This document shows, piece after piece, positions 35,467 to 45,316 of a stretch of 64,000 nucleotides of DNA. The DNA is taken from contig NZ_JALJXJ010000006.1 in assembly GCF_024170005.1 (NCBI RefSeq), positions 368,589 to 432,588 on the forward strand. The letters run 5' to 3'. The translations under genes and the position numbers were made by a program. How positions within the stretch are numbered: position 1 is the first letter of the stretch; each line of letters opens with the position of its first letter. Under the pieces are notes generated by a model that ran no database searches, had not been told where the DNA came from, and worked only from the letters and a program-made list of their open reading frames with translations. Origin of the DNA: Azospirillum lipoferum. GTDB taxonomy: Bacteria > Pseudomonadota > Alphaproteobacteria > Azospirillales > Azospirillaceae.

Positions 35467-36543
35467 TTACTTGGCCGACGCGGTCCAGACCGGCTTGCCG
35501 TCGGCCTGGATGGTCTGGGCCCAGGTCTTCTGGACCAGCGACACCACGGCGTCCGGCATCGGGACATAGTCCAGCTCGGTCGCCATCTTGGCGCCGTTCT
35601 TATAGGCCCAGTCGAAGAACTTCAGCGCTTCGGCCGAAGAAGCCGCGTCCTGCGGGGTCTTGTACATCAGGATGAAGCTGGCGCCGGTGATCGGCCAGCT
35701 CTCCGCACCCGGCTCGTCGGTCAGCAGGACGTAGTAGCCCTTGCTGTTGGCCCAGTCGGCGTTGGCGGCGGCAGCCTGGAAGGCCTCGATCTTCGGAGCG
35801 ACGGTCTTGCCGTCCTTGTTCTGCAGGTCGAGGTGGGTGATGTTGTTCTGCTTGGCGTAGGCGTATTCGACGTAGCCGATCGAGCCGTCCGTCTGCTTGA
35901 CCATGTTGGCCACGCCCTCGTTGCCCTTGGCGCCGATGCCGGCCGGCCACTGGACGGAGGTGTTGGCGCCGATCTGGGTCTTGAACTTCGGGCTGGTCTT
36001 CGACAGGTAGTCGGTGAACAGGAAGTTGGTGCCCGACCCGTCAGAGCGGTAGACCGGAGCGATGGCGGTGTTCGGCAGGTTGACGTTGGGGTTCAGCGCC
36101 TTGATCTGCGGGTCGTTCCACTTGGTGATCTCGCCCATGTAGATGTTGGCGAGAACGGTGCCCGACAGCTGGACCTCACCGGCCTTGATGCCCTTCAGGT
36201 TCACGACCGGAACCACGCCGCCCATGATCATCGGGAACTGGATCAGACCGGCCTGCTCCAGCTCTTCCGGCTTCAGCGGCATGTCCGAGGCGCCGAAGGT
36301 GACCGTCTTGGCCTTGATCTGCTTGATGCCGCCGCCCGAACCGATCGACTGGTAGTTCAGGCCCGTGCCCGTCTCCTTCTTGTAGGCGTCGGCCCACTTG
36401 GCATAGATCGGATACGGGAAGGTGGCGCCGGCGCCGGAGATGTCGGCGGCCGAGGCGACCGACAGCGGGGCGACCGACACGGACAGAACGGCCAGGGCAC
36501 CGAAGGCGGCGCAGCGAACGAACGCCGAGGTCATGGTTTTCAC
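35467..36543 (-). CDS. pstS: Periplasmic phosphate-binding protein PstS
   Basis: 358 residues with signal peptide ending near VASAADI (~33). [46 protein letters not shown] and [18 protein letters not shown] are the phosphate-contacting segments of PstS, and [14 protein letters not shown] is also conserved. The start is probably GTG at 36543, seven bases after GGGAG; ATG at 36534 is possible. A candidate Pho box lies about 135 bp upstream, so induction by PhoB under phosphate limitation is expected. Confidence 0.96.
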   Translation of the reverse strand: MKTMTSAFVRCAAFGALAVLSVSVAPLSVASAADISGAGATFPYPIYAKWADAYKKETGTGLNYQSIGSGGGIKQIKAKTVTFGASDMPLKPEELEQAGLIQFPMIMGGVVPVVNLKGIKAGEVQLSGTVLANIYMGEITKWNDPQIKALNPNVNLPNTAIAPVYRSDGSGTNFLFTDYLSKTSPKFKTQIGANTSVQWPAGIGAKGNEGVANMVKQTDGSIGYVEYAYAKQNNITHLDLQNKDGKTVAPKIEAFQAAAANADWANSKGYYVLLTDEPGAESWPITGASFILMYKTPQDAASSAEALKFFDWAYKNGAKMATELDYVPMPDAVVSLVQKTWAQTIQADGKPVWTASAK

Positions 36544-36676
36544 GGCTAAACTCCCGATAGGTTTGGACGGTGTCGTTGGGTTTTCGGTAAAAGCCCGGCC
36601 TTGGCCGGAGGTCGTAACCCGCCTTCTTCGTCGCGGTGACCATAGCCGCCGCCGGTGACGGGTTTGTTTTGTTTAC

Positions 36677-36694
36677 GTGTCAGTTTTATGAAAC
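36677..36694 (-). promoter_or_regulatory. Candidate Pho box upstream of pstS
   Basis: On the minus strand GTTTCAT-AAAA-CTGACAC fits the PhoB half-site spacing (7 + 4 + 7) of CTGTCAT-N4-CTGTCAT, with 5 of 7 matches in each half-site. It sits in the only AT-rich part of the space upstream of pstS, between that gene and the chemoreceptor gene. Confidence 0.55.
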
Positions 36695-36734
36695 CGACCC
36701 GTTCGCGACCGGAGCCGCGGAGTCATCGCGGAAC

Positions 36735-39332
36735 TCATCGCGCGGCCCGGATTTCCTGGAGGAACAGATGCACGGCGGAGCCGAGGCTGGTCGCCTCGTG
36801 CGACAGGCTTTCCGCCACATGCAGCACGTCGCCGGCCTGGGTCCGCACCTTGGCCGCGGCCTCCGACAGGCCGGCGACATGGTCCGACGCCGCCTGGGTG
36901 CCGACCGCGACGCGGTGGGAGCTGTCGACGATGCTCGACGTGATCACCGCCTGTTCCTCCACCGCCGCGGCGATGGCCGAGGCGTTGGATTCGATGCGCT
37001 GGACGCTGCCGGTCATGTTTGCCACCACCTCCGCCGTCTGGCGGCTGGCCGCCTGGGTGGCGGCGATCTGGCGGGCGATCTCGGCGGTGGCCTGGGCGGT
37101 CTGGCCGGCGAGCGCCTTCACCTCTCCGGCGACCACGGCGAAACCGCGGCCCATCTCCCCTGCCCTCGCCGCCTCGATGGTGGCGTTCAGCGCCAGCAGG
37201 TTGGTCTGGCCGGCGATCTCGTCGATCAGCCCGACGACGGTGCCGATTTCCCCCGCCGTGCTCGACAGGTCGGCGACGGTGGCCTTCACCTGCTCCGCCC
37301 CGGCGGCGGTATCGCCGATGATGCGGGCCGACTCGCCGGTGCGCTTGCTGATCTCGGCGATGGATTGCGAGATCTCCGAGGCGGCGGTCGCCACCTGCTG
37401 GATGCCGGCCGCCATCTCGCCGGACAGCAGCATCGCAGCCTCGGCCCGGTCGTTGGCGTTGGCGGCGATGTCGGTCAGCGAGCGGGCGCGGGCGGCCATC
37501 TGGCGGGCGGCTTCCGCCAGGGTTTCCACGCTGCTCAGCACGTTGCGTTCGAACTGGTCGGCGATCTCCAGCATGCTGGTGCGGCGGGCCGACGCGGCGT
37601 TGCGACGTTCGATCTCCACCTTCTCGTGCGCCTCTTCCATGGCGCGGGCGTTGGCGATGAAGACGAACAGGGCGCGGGCCATGTCGGTGATCTCGTCGTT
37701 GCCGTCGGCCTTCTGCTCCACCGTCAGGTCGCCGCCGGCGACCCGGCGCATGGCGTCGGCAAGCGCCTCCATCCGGCCGACGACGCGGCGCCCGACATAG
37801 AGCGAGACGATCAGCCCGGCCAGCAGCACGCCGGCGGTCGCCAGCAGGATCTGCACCTGATTGGTGCGCTCGAGCGCCTCGTGGGCGGCGGCTGCTCCGG
37901 CGGCGGTCGCCTTCTCCGCTGACAGGACCAGCCCGTCGACCATGGCGGTCAGGGCGGCGCCGGTGCTGCGGTTGCTGTCGATCAGCGCGGCATTCTCGGC
38001 ATAGGCCGCCAACTCGCCGGCACGCAGCGCCAGGATGCCCTCATTTCCGAAGCCGAGATCCAGCAGCCGCTCCGCCAAGCGACGGACCTCCGTCCCCAGA
38101 TCGTCCCCGGAATCGGTCAGGGTGCCGCGGATCGTCGCCGCCAGCGGGTCCAGCGTGCGGCGGGCGGCGGCCAGCCGGGCCGGCGTTTCGGCATTGCCGG
38201 CCTCGGCCAGCTTGCCGGCCAGCAGATTGGCGTCGGCCATCAGGCCGCTCAGCACGGTGTAGCGATGCTGGGCGGCCGGGACGGTGTTGGTGGACAGATC
38301 CTGCATCCGCTCGGCAATGGCGTTGCCGGCCTCGGCGATGCGGCCGCGCGAGTTCAGCATCAGCGGCAGCATGCGGGCGTTGGCGTCGCGGTCCAGGCGG
38401 ATGACGTCGTCGACGCTGGCCGCCAGCGACTCGGTCAGCTTTTGCGCTTCCGCCTCCGCAATGCCGGGGGTCAGCTGGCGCACGCGGCGGGTGTAGACGC
38501 TCCGGTCGTCCTCGCCGAACGCGGCAAGCTCATTGATGGCCGTCACGACCGGTGCCGCCGCCTCGCTCTTCGCCAGCGGGCGCAGGGCGCCCTGCAAATC
38601 GGACAGGGCGGAGTCGAAGTCGGTGGAAAGCGACATCACCTTCGACCGGTCGGTCTCGAAGGCGCCGATCAGCAGCGATTTGGCGAGTGCGGCCTCGGCG
38701 CCACGCAGCTGGAACAGCGGGATCACCGTCTGCCCCAGTTCGGCCCCGATCACCGCGGAGGATTCGGAAGTCGCCGCCACCATCGCCGAGATCGCCTGGG
38801 CCAGCTGCTCGCGCGAGGCCTGCATGTCCGGCTTCAGCGCGGCGAGCAGGCGGGCATGGGCATCGCTCAACTCCGCCAGCCGGCCGCTGCGCTGTTCCTG
38901 CAAGGTCAGCCGCCGGCCGGTCGCCGTCCCCAGCGCATCGATGGTGCCGAGCAGCGTACGCGCGGTGCCGGTCAGCTCGGCGACGCGGGCCGCATCACCA
39001 TGCCCGCCGGCCAGCTGGGCGAGCTGACCGTCCAGCGCCCGGCGCTGCTCGGCCGCAGCGGTGCGCAGCCGGCCCAGATCCTCGTCGGAGGACGCAGCGT
39101 CGATCAGCGGCCCCAATGCCAGCACCCGCGCCGTGGTGGTGGCGAGGCCGTGGGCAGCGCTGAGCACCGGCACCTGCGTGCCGGTGATGTCGGCGACATG
39201 GCCGCGGACGGCGCCGTAGGACATCCAGCCGACCACCGCCGCGATGCAGGGAAGTGCCGCCACGGTTCCGAAGGCGATCAGCATCTTCGACTTGATGCCG
39301 GACCGCCGGCGCTGGTCGATAGGCTTTGCCAT
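36735..39332 (-). CDS. Transmembrane methyl-accepting chemotaxis protein with large helical (TorS/HBM-like) periplasmic sensor
   Basis: 865 residues. TM1 (~19-40, [20 protein letters not shown]) and TM2 (~490-512, [20 protein letters not shown]) flank an unusually long periplasmic region of ~450 residues. It is almost all helical, with the feel of TorS/HBM double helical bundles ([20 protein letters not shown]). A HAMP domain follows ([20 protein letters not shown]). The signalling tip is [20 protein letters not shown] near 710. Its ATG at 39332 is chosen because the basic stretch and TM1 start right after it; farther starts add 59 non-membrane-like residues. It lies upstream of pstS on the same strand, 191 bp away, with a Pho box between, so not obviously one operon. 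Ligand unknown. Confidence 0.9.
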   Translation of the reverse strand: MAKPIDQRRRSGIKSKMLIAFGTVAALPCIAAVVGWMSYGAVRGHVADITGTQVPVLSAAHGLATTTARVLALGPLIDAASSDEDLGRLRTAAAEQRRALDGQLAQLAGGHGDAARVAELTGTARTLLGTIDALGTATGRRLTLQEQRSGRLAELSDAHARLLAALKPDMQASREQLAQAISAMVAATSESSAVIGAELGQTVIPLFQLRGAEAALAKSLLIGAFETDRSKVMSLSTDFDSALSDLQGALRPLAKSEAAAPVVTAINELAAFGEDDRSVYTRRVRQLTPGIAEAEAQKLTESLAASVDDVIRLDRDANARMLPLMLNSRGRIAEAGNAIAERMQDLSTNTVPAAQHRYTVLSGLMADANLLAGKLAEAGNAETPARLAAARRTLDPLAATIRGTLTDSGDDLGTEVRRLAERLLDLGFGNEGILALRAGELAAYAENAALIDSNRSTGAALTAMVDGLVLSAEKATAAGAAAAHEALERTNQVQILLATAGVLLAGLIVSLYVGRRVVGRMEALADAMRRVAGGDLTVEQKADGNDEITDMARALFVFIANARAMEEAHEKVEIERRNAASARRTSMLEIADQFERNVLSSVETLAEAARQMAARARSLTDIAANANDRAEAAMLLSGEMAAGIQQVATAASEISQSIAEISKRTGESARIIGDTAAGAEQVKATVADLSSTAGEIGTVVGLIDEIAGQTNLLALNATIEAARAGEMGRGFAVVAGEVKALAGQTAQATAEIARQIAATQAASRQTAEVVANMTGSVQRIESNASAIAAAVEEQAVITSSIVDSSHRVAVGTQAASDHVAGLSEAAAKVRTQAGDVLHVAESLSHEATSLGSAVHLFLQEIRAAR

Positions 39333-39543
39333 ATGGGCCACCCGTGGCTTGGAGGTTGTCCGTCCCGCGCCCGCGGTTCTCCGCGAGCCGGCCGGCGCAA
39401 TGGGTAGCCCTTCTGGTTGGATGATTCGGTGACGGTTGGATGAAGTTTTCGCGACGCACAATCGAAAGATTGCTGCGCGCGGGAAATCATCGGTCGCGCA
39501 GCCGTTCATGGTGAATCGAACGTAAACAGCGCGCGAAATGAAA

Positions 39544-39572
39544 AGCGGCGCCCGATCATGACGGGCGCCGCT
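39544..39572 (-). terminator. Rho-independent terminator after the GST gene
   Basis: AGCGGCGCCCG and CGGGCGCCGCT form an 11-bp perfect stem with a 7-base loop. On the minus strand it is followed by TTTTC. It lies 45 bp past the end of the glutathione transferase gene. Confidence 0.8.
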
Positions 39573-39617
39573 CTACTGCACGCATTCCGCGCAAAAAGCT
39601 CGAATTCAGCGTCGGTA

Positions 39618-40223
39618 TTACACCGGCGGCGCCGTCCGCCGCAGGCTGTCGCGATCGGATGCCTTTGCGAACCAAGCGGTCAGCGCCGGCCGGCCCTGGC
39701 GCCAGTCCTCGTGCCCGAAGCGGAAATCGAGGTAGCCGAGCGCCACCAGCACCGCGAGGCTGCCGATGGTCGGTTCACCCTCCAGCGATGCGGCCTCCCC
39801 GTCCAGCAGGTCGAGCGAACGGGCGACCGCCTTGCGCTGGCGCTCCATCCAGTTGGCAGACTTCTCGCCGTCCGGCCGCATGGATTCCAGCCGGCGCAGG
39901 ATGGCGGCGTCGCAGATGCCGTCGGCGATGGCCTGCTGGCGCAGCGCCGTCCAGCGCGCCGGGCCGGCCGGCGGGAACAGCGGCGCCCGGTCACCCAGCG
40001 AATCGAGATACTCGACGATCACCGGACTGTCGAACAGGGTGGTGCCGTCCTCCAGCGTCAGGGCGGGCACCTTGCCCAGCGGATTGTCCTTCGGCAGATC
40101 GGTGTCGGCCGACCAGGGGTCGGTCGTTACCCGCTCCACCCGGTTCTCCAGCCCGCGTTCGATCAGGACCATCATCACCTTGCGCACATAGGGCGAAGTG
40201 GGGCTCCAGCGCAGCTTCAACAT
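39618..40223 (-). CDS. Glutathione S-transferase family protein
   Basis: 201 residues. The thioredoxin-like N-terminal domain starts MLKLRWSPTSPYVRKVMMVL; the Ser of SPTSPYVRK is the probable thiol-activating residue, as in beta/zeta-like bacterial GSTs. NPLGKVPALTLEDGTTLFDS with the glutathione-binding cis-Pro and Asp-Ser is followed by the helical C-terminal domain (~85-200). It conjugates or reduces substrates with glutathione. The ATG at 40223 has GAAGGAGC just upstream. It lies next to gloB on the same strand (91 bp), both glutathione-dependent. Confidence 0.88.
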   Translation of the reverse strand: MLKLRWSPTSPYVRKVMMVLIERGLENRVERVTTDPWSADTDLPKDNPLGKVPALTLEDGTTLFDSPVIVEYLDSLGDRAPLFPPAGPARWTALRQQAIADGICDAAILRRLESMRPDGEKSANWMERQRKAVARSLDLLDGEAASLEGEPTIGSLAVLVALGYLDFRFGHEDWRQGRPALTAWFAKASDRDSLRRTAPPV

Positions 40224-40314
40224 GGACGCTCCTTCCGGCTTCAATCGTTTCCGACAGGCTAGCGGCAGGTCGGATCGATGGTCCATCGTTCACCTGCCGC
40301 CCCGCCGGCAACCC

Positions 40315-41082
40315 TCACCCGCGGAAATGGTCCTTGCGCCGGCGCAGTTCGGCGAACACCTCCACCGCCGGGGCGCCGGCCATGCCGATGGCGGCCTGGA
40401 CGCCGGGGTCGTCGGCGCGCAGGAAGGGGTTGGTGCGCCGCTCGATCCCGATGGTGGTGGGAATCGTCGGCCGGTTCCGCTCGCGCAGGTCCGCGACCTC
40501 CTCCATCCGCTGGTGCAGGGCGGCGTTGGCGGGATCGACGGTCAGGGCGAAGCGGCCGTTCGACTGGGTGTACTCATGGCCGCAATAGACGCGGGTCTGG
40601 TCGGTCAGCGCCCGCAGGCTTTGCAGCGACTCCCACATCTGCGCCGGCGTGCCTTCGAACAGCCGGCCGCAGCCCAGCGAGAACAGCGTGTCGCCGCTGA
40701 ACAGAGTCTCCGCCGCCTCGAACCAGAAGGCGATGTGGCCGCTGGTGTGGCCGGGCACCGCGAAGACGCGGGCGGTCTGTTCGCCGAACACCGTGCGGTC
40801 GCCGTCACCGAGCATCACATCCAGGCCGGGGATGCGGTGGGCGTCGGCACGGGCACCGACCACGCTGGCGCGATAGCGCTCCTTCAGCGCCGCCGCCCCG
40901 CCGATATGGTCGTCATGATGGTGGGTCAGGAAAACATGGGTCAGGGTCCAGCCGCGCCGCTCCAATTCGGCCTGCACCGGGGCGGCATCGCCGGGATCGA
41001 CCACGCCGACCTTGCCGGATGCCGCGTCACGCAGCACATAGATATAGTTGTCGGCGAAAGCCGGAACGAGAATGACCTCCAC
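40315..41082 (-). CDS. gloB: Hydroxyacylglutathione hydrolase (glyoxalase II)
   Basis: 255 residues. The metallo-beta-lactamase motif THHHDDHIGG binds the two metals. VPGHTSGHIAFWF, LFSGDTLFSLGCGRLFEGTP and YCGHEYTQSN supply the remaining ligands and the glyoxalase II C-terminal helices follow, ending in RRRKDHFR, as is typical. It hydrolyses S-lactoylglutathione to lactate and glutathione in methylglyoxal detoxification. The start is GTG at 41082 with AGGGAG upstream. It is divergent from a methyltransferase gene only 54 bp away, an arrangement common in alphaproteobacteria. Confidence 0.95.
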   Translation of the reverse strand: MEVILVPAFADNYIYVLRDAASGKVGVVDPGDAAPVQAELERRGWTLTHVFLTHHHDDHIGGAAALKERYRASVVGARADAHRIPGLDVMLGDGDRTVFGEQTARVFAVPGHTSGHIAFWFEAAETLFSGDTLFSLGCGRLFEGTPAQMWESLQSLRALTDQTRVYCGHEYTQSNGRFALTVDPANAALHQRMEEVADLRERNRPTIPTTIGIERRTNPFLRADDPGVQAAIGMAGAPAVEVFAELRRRKDHFRG

Positions 41083-41136
41083 GGCAGCGGACTCCCTGCT
41101 GTTGCGATACGAAACCCGTGTTACGGTTGGGATACC

Positions 41137-41961
41137 ATGTACACAGATATCGTCGATCTGAGGGAGTTCTACGAGTCCGGATTGGGACGCACCGCCCAGC
41201 GGATGATCCGCCGGCGCATCCGCACCATCTGGCCGGACGTGCGCGACCAGATCGTTCTCGGTGTCGGCTACACCACCCCCTACCTGCGCCCCTTCATGGG
41301 AGAGGCCGACCGGGTGGTGGCGGTGATGCCGGCCAGCCAGGGGGTCAGCTTCTGGCCGGCGGAAGGGCCGGGCATGGTGGCGCTGGGCGACGAGGCCGAC
41401 CTGCCCTTCGGCGACAACACCATCGATCGCGTCCTGCTGGTCCACGGGCTGGAGGGCACCGAACAGCTGCGGCCGATGATGCGCGAGATCTGGCGCGTTC
41501 TGGCCGGCGGGGGCCGGGTTCTGGCGGTGGTGCCGAACCGCCGCGGCCTGTGGGCGCGCGCCGACTGGACGCCCTTCGGCCACGGCTTCCCCTATTCGGC
41601 CTCGCAGCTGAAGCAGGTTCTGCGCGACACCATGTTCGTGCCGGAACGCACCCGCCACGCCCTGTTCATGCCGCCCTTGCGCTCGCACTTCCTGCAAAAG
41701 ACCGCACCGGCCTGGGAAGAGGTCGGCGGGCGCTGGTTCAAGGCCTTCGCCGGGGTGACGATGATCGAGGCGTCGAAGCAGATCTTCGCCGGCGTGTCGC
41801 GCCGGGCGGCCCAGCAGCCGGTGAAACGGCGGCTGATCGTGCCGCTGCCGGGCGGGGCGGCCCCCGCCGCGCGCAGCGGCAACACCCGCACCACGATCGC
41901 CCGCACCACCATTGCCGGCGGCGACTCCGTCGACTGCCAGCAGCCTTACCCGCGGACCTGA
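41137..41961 (+). CDS. Class I SAM-dependent methyltransferase domain protein
   Basis: 274 residues. Its start [18 protein letters not shown] and the sequence [16 protein letters not shown] (degenerate motif I), [25 protein letters not shown] (motifs II-III) and [20 protein letters not shown] (Methyltransf_11 end) are recognisable. The motif I is weaker than in classic enzymes. The family is regularly encoded divergent from gloB in alphaproteobacteria, but its substrate is unknown. The last 16 bp overlap the convergent chemoreceptor gene. Confidence 0.85.
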   Translation: MYTDIVDLREFYESGLGRTAQRMIRRRIRTIWPDVRDQIVLGVGYTTPYLRPFMGEADRVVAVMPASQGVSFWPAEGPGMVALGDEADLPFGDNTIDRVLLVHGLEGTEQLRPMMREIWRVLAGGGRVLAVVPNRRGLWARADWTPFGHGFPYSASQLKQVLRDTMFVPERTRHALFMPPLRSHFLQKTAPAWEEVGGRWFKAFAGVTMIEASKQIFAGVSRRAAQQPVKRRLIVPLPGGAAPAARSGNTRTTIARTTIAGGDSVDCQQPYPRT

Positions 41962-43172
41962 CGCAGCACGTCGGTGACCCGGCCGGCGAGACCGCTGCCC
42001 AGGCTGCCGGCCCGGTCGGCGATGGTCCGGCTCAGCGTCGTCAGTTCCTCAAGCGTGCGGGTCACGCCGCCCAGCGTCTGTTCGGCATCGCCGATCCGCT
42101 GCTCCGCCGCCATGGCATCCTGGCGCGAGCGGTCGAGCGAACGCGCGACGTCCGAAGTCAGGGTCGCCTGCTCGTCGATCGCGGCGGCGACGGTGCCGTT
42201 GATCGCCTGGATCGAGCCGATGGTGGAATGGATGCGACCCAGCGCCTCGTCCACCGCGGCGGTTTCCTTCTGCAAATTGGCAACCTGATCGGCGATCTGC
42301 TTGGTGGCGTCGGCGGTCTGGCGCGACAGAGCCTTCACCTCGTTGGCGACGACGGCGAAGCCGCGCCCGGCCTCCCCCGCCCGCGCCGCCTCGATGGTGG
42401 CGTTCAGCGCCAGCAGGTTGGTCTGGCTGGCGATGGCGTTGATCAGCTTCACCACGCTGGCGATCTGCTCCGCGGCGGAACGCAGGGAGTTCATCACCGT
42501 GGTGGCGCGGTCGCTGTCCGACGCCGCGGCCAGGCTGATTTCCCGCGCCTTGCTGGTATCGCCCGAAATCTGGTCGGAGGTCGAGGCCAGCCGGTCGAGC
42601 ATGCCGGCGATGGCGCTGACCGACCCGTCCACGGCGCGTGCCGCGCCCGCGGCATCGGCCGCCTGCCGCAGCCCTTCTGTCCCGGCGGAGCGGACGGCGG
42701 CGACCGCCGACTCCAGCTTGCGGCCGGCATCGGCCAGTTCGGCGGCGAACCCGCCGACCTCGCGCTCCACCCGCTCGGACAGGTCGCGCATCAGGGCGAC
42801 CCGGCGGGTTTCCGCCATTTCCGCCCGCAGGGTCGCCAGCACCCAATGGCGGGCCAGGCGGGCGAAACGGCGCGCCTGATCGGCCGGTGCCGCGATGGCG
42901 AGTGCCCCAACCCGCTCTCCATCCAGGTCGATGGCGATGGCATAGCCTTCCCGCATGGTGCCGCCGGACTTGGCCGCCTCGTCGCGGCTGACGGCGCGCT
43001 CGTCCAGTTGGCGGGCCATGATGTCGCCGCCGACCGGATGGCTGGTGCCGATCCGCTCCCGTGCGGTGGAGGCGACGACTGCACCGCTCTTGCCCACGAT
43101 GGAGACGACGGAGTCCAGTTCCCGGCCGATGGAGTCGCAGAGATCCTGTGCGATGCTGGTGCTGATGTCCAA
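41946..43172 (-). CDS. Soluble methyl-accepting chemotaxis protein with diacid-recognition-like sensor domain
   Basis: 408 residues with no membrane segment. Residues ~5-120 resemble the putative sugar-diacid recognition domain of CdaR regulators: [40 protein letters not shown] and [19 protein letters not shown]. The remainder is a chemoreceptor signalling domain with tip [20 protein letters not shown] and [20 protein letters not shown]. It would sense a cytoplasmic ligand or metabolic state and steer CheA. The start is a TTG at 43172, seven bases after GGGGAG; no ATG fits. Its end overlaps the convergent methyltransferase by 16 bp. Confidence 0.87.
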   Translation of the reverse strand: MDISTSIAQDLCDSIGRELDSVVSIVGKSGAVVASTARERIGTSHPVGGDIMARQLDERAVSRDEAAKSGGTMREGYAIAIDLDGERVGALAIAAPADQARRFARLARHWVLATLRAEMAETRRVALMRDLSERVEREVGGFAAELADAGRKLESAVAAVRSAGTEGLRQAADAAGAARAVDGSVSAIAGMLDRLASTSDQISGDTSKAREISLAAASDSDRATTVMNSLRSAAEQIASVVKLINAIASQTNLLALNATIEAARAGEAGRGFAVVANEVKALSRQTADATKQIADQVANLQKETAAVDEALGRIHSTIGSIQAINGTVAAAIDEQATLTSDVARSLDRSRQDAMAAEQRIGDAEQTLGGVTRTLEELTTLSRTIADRAGSLGSGLAGRVTDVLRQVRG

Positions 43173-43322
43173 GACGCTTCTCCCCTTCTTCCCGTTTATG
43201 GTTTTCAATCGTGACTTCGTGGCACGACGCCCAAGGCGGAACCACCTTGCAGAGAGCATTCTGCCCTTCCCAAGCAATCTTCCGACAGTACATGCAACAT
43301 CTACAAACACAGAGTTGAAAGA

Positions 43323-43871
43323 ATGACGCAGCTGACCGTTCTGGTGCTTCCCGGTCTTGGCAACTCCGGTCCCGACCATTGGCAGAGCTGGCTGGAAGGC
43401 CGGTTGCCGGCGCTGGCCCGCGTCGATCTGGGCGATTGGGACGCGCCGGAGCCGGATCGATGGGTGGAGCGGCTCGACTCCGCGATCCATGCCGCTCCCG
43501 GTCCGGTGGTGCTGGTGGCACACAGTCTTGCCTGCATCCTCGTCGCCCGTTGGGCTGCGGTCAGCGACATGGCGGAGAAGGTCGCCGCCGCCCTGCTGGT
43601 CGCCCCGCCCGATGTCGAATCGCCTCAGACCGTGCCGGCCGAGGCCCGCCGCTTCGCCCCGGTCCCATCCGATCCCCTGCCCTTCCCGGCCGTGGTGGTC
43701 GGCAGCCGCAGCGACCCCTACTGCACCGCCGCCCGCGCCTGCGGTTTCGCCGCGCTGTGGGGGGCCGACTTCATCGATGCGGGCGAGGCCGGCCACATCA
43801 ACAGCGCCAGCGGCCATGGTCCCTGGCCGATGGGCGAGACCCTGCTGAAGGACCTGTTGGCCCAGATCTGA
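43323..43871 (+). CDS. RBBP9/YdeN-family serine hydrolase
   Basis: 182 residues, the normal compact size. [20 protein letters not shown] is the family's N-terminal signature, [16 protein letters not shown] holds the nucleophile Ser, GSRSDPYC supplies the Asp and [10 protein letters not shown] the His. Members are alpha/beta hydrolases of uncertain substrate. The ATG follows TTGAAAGA. It lies 89 bp before ispE on the same strand and diverges from the soluble chemoreceptor gene. Confidence 0.9.
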   Translation: MTQLTVLVLPGLGNSGPDHWQSWLEGRLPALARVDLGDWDAPEPDRWVERLDSAIHAAPGPVVLVAHSLACILVARWAAVSDMAEKVAAALLVAPPDVESPQTVPAEARRFAPVPSDPLPFPAVVVGSRSDPYCTAARACGFAALWGADFIDAGEAGHINSASGHGPWPMGETLLKDLLAQI

Positions 43872-43960
43872 CACCGGTTCCGAGTCATCCCCTTGCCGCT
43901 GCGGGCGAAAGGGTGCGACACAGGACGGGTCGTCGCGCGCCCGCCAGCGGATTGGAGCTT

Positions 43961-45001
43961 ATGACCGGCATTTCCATCGTCGAGGCCGCCCCGGCCAAGC
44001 TGAACCTCTACCTGCATGTCACCGGCCGCCGCGCCGACGGCTATCACGAGCTGGACAGCCTCGTCGCCTTCACAGAGTTCGGCGACAGCATCGCGCTGAC
44101 GCCGGCTGCCGCGCGGGTGACCCTGCGCGGCGCCGACCTCCCGCCGGCCGGCCCGCGTCTGGCCATCGCCGGCCCCTTCGGTCCGGCCCTGATGGGCGAG
44201 AACCCGGCCAACAATCTGGTGATACGCGCCGCGCACGCGCTGTCCGCCCGCCTCGGCCGCGAGGCCGACGGGATGATCGCGCTGAGCAAGACACTGCCGG
44301 TCGCATCGGGAATCGGCGGCGGATCGGCCGATGCCGCCGCCTGCCTGCGGGCGCTCGCCCGGCTGTGGGGACTGCCGCCCGACGACCCGGCGCTGTTCGC
44401 GGTGGCCGCCGGGCTGGGCGCCGACGTGCCGGTCTGCGTCGCCGGACGAAGCTGCTATTTCGGCGGCATCGGCGATGTGCTGGACGAGGCGCCGGAGCTG
44501 CCGGAGACCCATGTGGTTCTGGTCAACCCGAACGTGCCGGTGCCGACACCGGCAGTATTCAAGGCGATGGCCGCGGCACGGGTCCAAAGCGGCGCCGGCT
44601 TCTCCACTCCCGCCCGCTTCACCCGCAAGCCGGCCGACGCGGCCGATCTCGCCGCTCTGCTGCTGGAGAGGACCAACGACCTGACCGCCCCGGCGCTGAC
44701 GGTCGCCCCGGTGATCGCCGACGTTCTGGCGGCGCTGGAGCGTAGCGCCGGCTGTCTGCTGCCCCGCCTGTCCGGCAGCGGCGCCACCTGCTTCGGCCTC
44801 TACCCCACGGCGGCGGCGGCCGAGTCCGCAGCCAGGTCCATCGCGGCGGCGGTACCCGGCTGGTGGGTCAAGCCGACCCGCCTGCGCCCCACCCCGCCCG
44901 GCGCCCCCGCCCTGCCGCGCGGCATCGTCGCCGACCCCGCCGCGGCCGTCCCGCCGCCCTCCGTGCCCTTCCCGGACACCGGCGGCTGGGGTGTCGGCTG
45001 A
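43961..45001 (+). CDS. ispE: 4-diphosphocytidyl-2-C-methyl-D-erythritol kinase
   Basis: 346 residues. The GHMP kinase pattern is complete: PAKLNLYLHVTGRRADGYHE, NLVIRAAHALSARLG, the phosphate loop LPVASGIGGGSADAAACLRA, GADVPVCVAGRSCYFGGIGD and LSGSGATCFGLY. It phosphorylates CDP-methylerythritol in the MEP route to isoprenoids. The C-terminus runs about 50 residues beyond usual IspE as a Pro-rich tail (PTPPGAPALPRG). The ATG is preceded by TTGGAG. The gene shows that this organism makes isoprenoids by the MEP pathway, which matters for reading the HMG-CoA reductase at 11207. Confidence 0.95.
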   Translation: MTGISIVEAAPAKLNLYLHVTGRRADGYHELDSLVAFTEFGDSIALTPAAARVTLRGADLPPAGPRLAIAGPFGPALMGENPANNLVIRAAHALSARLGREADGMIALSKTLPVASGIGGGSADAAACLRALARLWGLPPDDPALFAVAAGLGADVPVCVAGRSCYFGGIGDVLDEAPELPETHVVLVNPNVPVPTPAVFKAMAAARVQSGAGFSTPARFTRKPADAADLAALLLERTNDLTAPALTVAPVIADVLAALERSAGCLLPRLSGSGATCFGLYPTAAAAESAARSIAAAVPGWWVKPTRLRPTPPGAPALPRGIVADPAAAVPPPSVPFPDTGGWGVG

Positions 45002-45008
45002 TGAAGGC

Positions 45009-45311
45009 TTACGCCCGCATATAGCCCCAGCCATCGGCCTGCGCCTCGGCGATGTCGAGGACGCCGGCGGCGACCACCGTCAGCCCGTCGGCGGTCCGGC
45101 CGGTCTTCGCCAGCGTGTTGCCGCAGACGCGCAGGTGCCGGTCGGTCTCCGCGTCCGGGCTGTCGAGCGCCGCGGCGACCGCGCCGGCATTGACGACGAT
45201 GCGCACCTCCGCATCCGGCCGGGCCTTCAGCAGGTTGCGGGCGTTGTTCCGCGCCCGCTCCAGCGCGGCCGGGGTGGGGGCATGGATGACCAGACGCAGG
45301 TGGGAAGCCAT
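45009..45311 (-). CDS. DsrE/DsrF-like small sulfur-relay protein
   Basis: 100 residues. LRLVIHAPTPAALERARNNARNL, VRIVVNAGAVAAAL, HLRVCGNTLAKTG (with the single conserved Cys) and GVLDIAEAQADGWGYMRA reproduce the DsrE-like/YchN fold pattern. Family members carry or sense sulfur on the Cys. It begins 5 bp after the stop of the NitT/TauT-type binding-protein gene, so the two form a two-gene operon and suggest sulfonate or other sulfur-compound handling. The longer open frame upstream is a shadow. Confidence 0.78.
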   Translation of the reverse strand: MASHLRLVIHAPTPAALERARNNARNLLKARPDAEVRIVVNAGAVAAALDSPDAETDRHLRVCGNTLAKTGRTADGLTVVAAGVLDIAEAQADGWGYMRA

Positions 45312-45316
45312 CGCCG

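Noticed and set aside
41083..41697. N-terminal extension of glyoxalase II
   Set aside because: Antisense of the divergent methyltransferase gene; GTG at 41082 with AGGGAG upstream fits the family start.
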